Origin: Datnioides undecimradiatus
Lineage: Eukaryota; Chordata; Actinopteri; Lobotiformes; Datnioididae
DNA: 64,000 nt
Direction: 5' to 3'
Assembly (NCBI GenBank): GCA_008933995.1
Contig: WARS01000137.1
Span: 566,501-630,500, forward strand
Both the position numbers and the translations under genes were made by a program. Position 1 is the first letter of the stretch; each line of letters starts with the position of its first letter. Positions 59,201-64,000 of this stretch are shown here, in pieces. A model generated the notes under the pieces. The model worked only from the letters and a program-made list of their open reading frames with translations, ran no database searches and was not told where the DNA came from.

Positions 59201-62200
59201 TGGCTGCGATGGATGAATATCACAAGCTGTGTTTGCTGACGGGAAGTTTGGAGCGTGAGCGTTTGCTCAGCGGTCGTCATGTCCACAGTTTGAATGACCA
59301 GAGTGTTCACGGCTCTAAAGCAGGAAGCCAGGCTTTATATGATGAAGAGTCTGCAGTGTGTCACAGTTTTATTATATTTAGACGCATTTTAGAGCAGGCT
59401 TTTCATTTGTTTTGCATTAATTACAGGCTTCAGAGGTAAAAAAACAAAAAAACAGATGACATCATTTCCTGCTGCTTTCTGGGTCCAGCTCCAGTTAATG
59501 TCAGGTGACAAACAGCTAATAGGGTCTTAAATTACAGATGTAAACAATAAAAATGTTAAACCAGGAGACAAAATGTCAATAAATTGAATTATTGTTACAG
59601 GCACATGTAATTAAGCCTATAAAAGCGGTTTTTAAACATATGAATGTATGAATTTATTACATCTGAACGTGTTACCCAACGTTTCATACACCATGTGATG
59701 CTTGTTGGAGCACGTCTCAAACTGATGACACAGTATTAATTGCGGTTGCTGTTCAAATTACAGTTCCCTGTGTAGGGAACACCGATAACAACAACAGGGA
59801 AACAGAGAAAACCAATGAAATCATACAATTCAGGTTCTGTACTGTAGGTTTCCTGAGAAATACAAGATTAAACAAACTATTTTTAGGTATTAACAATGAT
59901 TCCCTGTGATTTTCTCTAGTGAAACGTGGGAAGTTGGTTAAAAACGACATGTCGTCAACATGATTTGCCGTCACATGGCGGTCCAAACCACAGCAACACC
60001 TCCTTGTTTAGACCAAAGCGTCCCTGGGGGGATACCCGGGTTTTGGCCATGACTCTGCCCTTCGGCGGCTGCACGACGCTGGAACCTCACACACCCTGTT
60101 GAGTCAGCAGGGTTTCACCACCAAGTCCTCCAGATTCACCCAGAAATACACTTCAGTCGGGCACGTTCAGGCACGGCTGAGCAATTACATTTCTTTATTT
60201 CTGGCATGCATTACTCATCAATGAGTTGCTGATTCGTCAAACTGAGCATCATGCGACTGAGTTTGGCGTTGACGCTTGATGTGAGTGCTACCTGTCCGCA
60301 GTGTGACGCCGACGCCGCCTGACTGAGTGAAAACTGTTATTAGAGCAGTTTCACGCTGCAGGGACCAGCTGAGCCCCTTTCACTCAGCACGTTCAAGGCG
60401 GGAATGTTGTTAACCCGCCTACCAACAGGACTGTGGGGGGAGAGCCGCTCAGTGAAGAGCAGCCGGACTCGATAATGAGGAGACTTTCATCTTTACAAGT
60501 CGTCTAGACTCGGGTGAAGGTGTCTCTATTTCGTTCGTCTGTTTGCTCGTCCGCCTCGTCGAGCTCTTCGTCCTGCCCCTTCTCAGACTTTACTCTTCAA
60601 ACCGAAGCTGACACAGAACTGGTTTTGGTGTCCAAACAGTCAAAGCCGTCCATTGTGCTGCAAACATGTTTAACGTGTAAACAAATTGGGATCAGGTCCA
60701 CAGTCCTCGTGTGTTTCGCCGTACTCTTGTTCTCTCACTACTCGTGAAACAGCCCGGTTGTGTTTTTCCCCCTGGCGGTTTGATTGTCGTCCAACCGAAA
60801 AGAGTTTCCAAGTCTCTCCCGAGTCAGCTGCAAGCTCACATGGATCCACCCTACAGCTGCTCTCCAGATCCACAACTACATGCCTTTTAATTATCCACCG
60901 AGCAGCTGAGGAGGATACTGAGAGCTTCATCTCTCAAAACTTGCTGCCTCTGAAGTTTTGAGAATTGAGCGTGGGAACGTCTTGTTCTGCCGTTGGGTTA
61001 AGGCTTACAGGGTTTCAGGAGTTTGTCTGTTTGTAATGTGGGTGAGCAGACTCTGTAATTGGCCCGTTATCTCATGTGGAGTACCGTCGTTTGAGTCGCT
61101 ATCAGTGCTATCACCTGGTGGAGACCTGTCGATCAGGTCTCATTGTGCGGGATGTTTCCTGATAACCTCATCACTGACAACAGAGGGACGATGAGCCGAT
61201 GAGCAGCTGCTTCCTGCAGAGCCTCCAGTCAACACCTCTGCACCCGCCCACTCCTCCCCTGACTCCACAGCGCTGAGTGACGTGACCTTTGACCCCTCCA
61301 CACAATAGCTGTGTTAATAATTAAAACCTGCCAGGTGTTACGTGTTGTTGACACAGTGTGGAGCTTGTATGTCCGTTGACAAGCTGCTGCTGCACGGTGG
61401 CTTGTGCCAAAAGTCTTTGTTGTGTGCTCTTATTTTATAAATCAAACTGTATATTTCTATAGTTCCTCATCTTTGTGTTCCTACTCCCTTCTTGTTGTTC
61501 AGTACCGAGTTTATAATAGATGCCTTGAAATCCCTAGAACAGTATTTAACAGCAGACCAGTCACAATAAACTAAACAACGTGGAAACACCAGACAGAAAT
61601 GGAAAAATAATTATCAGATCATAATAAACAATACTTTTGGCACAAATGGACGCCGTAGTTGAACTTCACAGGCACACTGCAGTGAACAGATTGTTCAGGT
61701 TTGTGAGTTAAAGTTTTAGTTGAGGTGTACGTTCAGGATGCAGATGGCGAAGCAACCAAACGCACAGGAAGCAGCAGAGAGTCGAGGTTCACCAAACCGC
61801 CTCCTGTTTGCTCTGATGTTTTCATTTGTCAAAGAAATGACAGTAGGGACAATTAATCAATTAATTCATGTTTCCTCACGGTTAATTCTCACTTTTCATC
61901 CAGCGCCACCATCGGGTCGAAAGTTTAATTGGACCAATACTTTGTTTTTTAATCAAATATCTGCCAAACTCAGCTGCACTTTCAGATAAGTGCTAATTAG
62001 CAAGTGTTAGCTATTAGCAGTGAATATGATAAACACATTTGGTAGATTCCTGCATGGTAGCATGCTAGCATTAGCATTATCTTAAAGTGTAGCTGCGTGC
62101 ATGGCTGCAGATGTTTAGTCTTAATATCAATCCTCTAAACCTAAATGACTGAGTGAATCGCTCTGAAACTCAATAAAAAGGGTGAACCCCGGATGAACCC

Positions 62201-63924
62201 GGCTACAAGCCGATACGGTTCACTGGCTGGGACGAGTCGCTCTGAGGAAACTGTCCCTGTCTGAACTCCCACTCCCACTGGAGAAAAAATAAAAACCACA
62301 CACTCGATGTCTGTTTCTAAACGCTTGGTCATCTCCAAGTTGAGTCTGGGCTCTAAATATATTCTGACCACAGAGCCTGTGAGCTAATGCCGAAGTCATC
62401 GTGGGTAAAATAAGGCGTGGGAGCTGAAAGTGAGCAGATAAAGATGTGAGCTGATATAAAGAACTCGCTTCCAGCCGCCGCTCATGACTGAGTGCAGTCG
62501 TTTCTCTAATTCAGGATAAAACTGTTTTTGGAGCTGCTCGGCATCTGCGGAGGTCTCCTGTGAGCTTCCTGTTGCTCCTGGAAGCTAAAAGCGACTCAGT
62601 TCATTGTTTTCCAAGCTGCCCTGCATCCACTTTGGGCCGAAACAGAATAAATACCTTACTGTTAGCTGTGTGGTGATGCAGCGGGTGTTCATATGGATTT
62701 CATCTTTTATTATTCTCATTCTTCACCAGTCTGACATCTGTCCCTCAACTCTGTTAACTCTGTTTGGAGGGAATCAGGAGGTGAAAGCAGCAACTGAAGC
62801 TACTGGCTAAATATTTCCTGTGTTTGCGAAAGAGACGTCAGGTTTCACTGTAATTTATTACTTCAATTCCACGTTTCCTGTCGTGGTGGGTCAGCTCTCT
62901 TGCTGCGGTGACCCACAACAGCTGAGTAAATCAGTTTTGGCGTTCACCCCTCTTGATCCCAGTCTACGAAGTCCTCCAGATGCACGTTAGCAGACAGCGT
63001 CAGCAAACATGTGTTAATCCGGTCCAGTCGGGATGAGCAGTGTAGTCACACTTCATGGATCGTGGATGGATCTTAAAGCTAATCAAAACCTTAGCATTAG
63101 CGTTAGCACAGTGACAGCGAGCATTGTCAGGTTATAATAGCACAGCTGCATGAAAACAACTGGACTTGAGACTCATCAGCTGGTGGCCAGACAGAGGAAC
63201 CTCATGATGAAGCTAAAATGAAGCAGCTGATGTCAGCAGCTAACGAGAGCACGCTCCAGATCCTGCTCTCCCTCACTGTCTCTGCTCTGTAAGAAGCCTC
63301 TTGCTGTCTCAGGATTGTGTTACGACTCTGGTTCATACAAAGGGAACTAGCCTAGCGTAGGTGGCTAGCTCTGCTGATTTAAGGAAAAGATTATTGTAAA
63401 TTGTGCATCGTTTACTTTCTTCACAGTCAGTGAAAACCAGCAGCTCAGTGTGAACCATGCCCCCTGCAGACCTTTGCATACATGTGCACCAAATATTGGA
63501 TCCACAACTAATAAAACACTGCTCCATAGGAGAACTGGTGCTCTAACTCCATCCAGTGTTACCTTCACTGACTCCTGATGCTCTGTGTGGGGGTTTTTGT
63601 GATGTTTAAAGTTGTGTTTGCGGTCGAACATCTGAAAATCAGCTGAATGTCTACAAACGCAACCAGCAGTCAGATCCAGGTCCAGGAGACTTTGTTTGTG
63701 TGTAAACAGGAAGATGCGTGCGATCGCTCTCCAAACTCATCCAGACACCGTCAGGCTCAGAATAGCACCGCGATGACTGCAGCACGTGAAAAACGAACCA
63801 ACAGCATTATTCAGTTCCCCCCGAGGCGTCTGATTGGCTGCTGTGAACTAGTCCATGTGTGTTTTATGGCTGCTACGCTGCATGTTCATGTGATGGCAAT
63901 TAGTCACAGATCATCCACAATAGA

Positions 63925-63939
63925 GTGTGTGTGTGTGTG
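63925..63939. repeat. Short (GT)n tract
   Basis: About seven GT units at the right edge, in a generally TG-rich stretch to 63990. Confidence 0.85.
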
Positions 63940-64000
63940 CAGACTTACTGTGTTTGTGTTTGCTCACAGTTGCTTGTGTGTGTTTTGCATGCATCATCAT

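Larger units (their letters stand above)
44965..64000 (+). other. myo10: myo10 intron 1, 5' part (continues past window)
   Basis: After the donor at 44965 I looked for the second exon, which should encode a Trp-containing motor N-terminus beginning with Gly-Thr-Arg. I found no acceptor followed by such a frame, so the intron appears to extend beyond 64000. It holds microsatellites, a TATA-plus-donor signal near 47.1 kb and transposon scraps. The spans 45.0-46.4, 47.2-48.6, 49.3-50.5, 52.7-55.8 and 56.3-63.9 kb otherwise show no gene or strong repeat I can name. Confidence 0.75.

Overview
The window is vertebrate nuclear DNA, almost certainly from a ray-finned (teleost) fish. Genes are split by long introns, dinucleotide (CA/GT) microsatellites are dense, CpG is largely depleted except around two promoter-like islands, and short TTAGCATGCTAAC-type motifs and a Tc1-like terminal sequence typical of fish genomes recur. 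There are no prokaryotic operons, no rRNA genes and no CRISPR array. The window does not show a foreign or novel gene system. It shows the regulatory space between two neuronal/cytoskeletal genes. Only two protein-coding exons can be supported. Nearly every long open frame elsewhere is a chance frame in GC-rich or microsatellite sequence. Layout: (1) 1-414, minus strand: the N-terminal 138 codons of basp1 (brain acid soluble protein 1, CAP-23/NAP-22), running off the left edge. Its splice acceptor is at 430/431 and a near-consensus branch point lies just upstream. (2) 431-37748: a very long basp1 5'-UTR intron (inferred) with microsatellites, a perfect 38-bp palindrome touching a 42-bp repeat unit, an AT-rich island, a foldback element and several AT-rich stretches that resemble conserved non-coding elements. 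(3) about 37.1-38.0 kb: a CpG-rich island on which a minus-strand splice donor (37749/37748) marks the probable non-coding first exon of basp1. (4) about 38.0-44.3 kb: the gap between the divergent promoters. It holds a 10-copy degenerate minisatellite and a 5-copy 39-bp tandem repeat whose units each contain a CTCF-like core on the minus strand, followed about 0.4 kb later by a plus-strand CTCF-like core. (5) about 44.35-44.96 kb: the GC-rich promoter/5' UTR and first coding exon of myo10 (unconventional myosin X), plus strand. It encodes only seven residues (MDNFFTE) before a GTAAGA donor, and two short upstream ORFs precede it. (6) 44965-64000: the beginning of myo10 intron 1. Exon 2 was not found, so the intron appears to run past the right edge. 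Biologically, basp1 (myristoylated, PIP2/calmodulin-binding, growth-cone membrane and nuclear corepressor) and myo10 (filopodial motor) lie head to head, as they do on human 5p15.1. The most interesting feature is the candidate boundary element between their promoters: a tandem array of CTCF-like sites facing one way, then one facing the other way.
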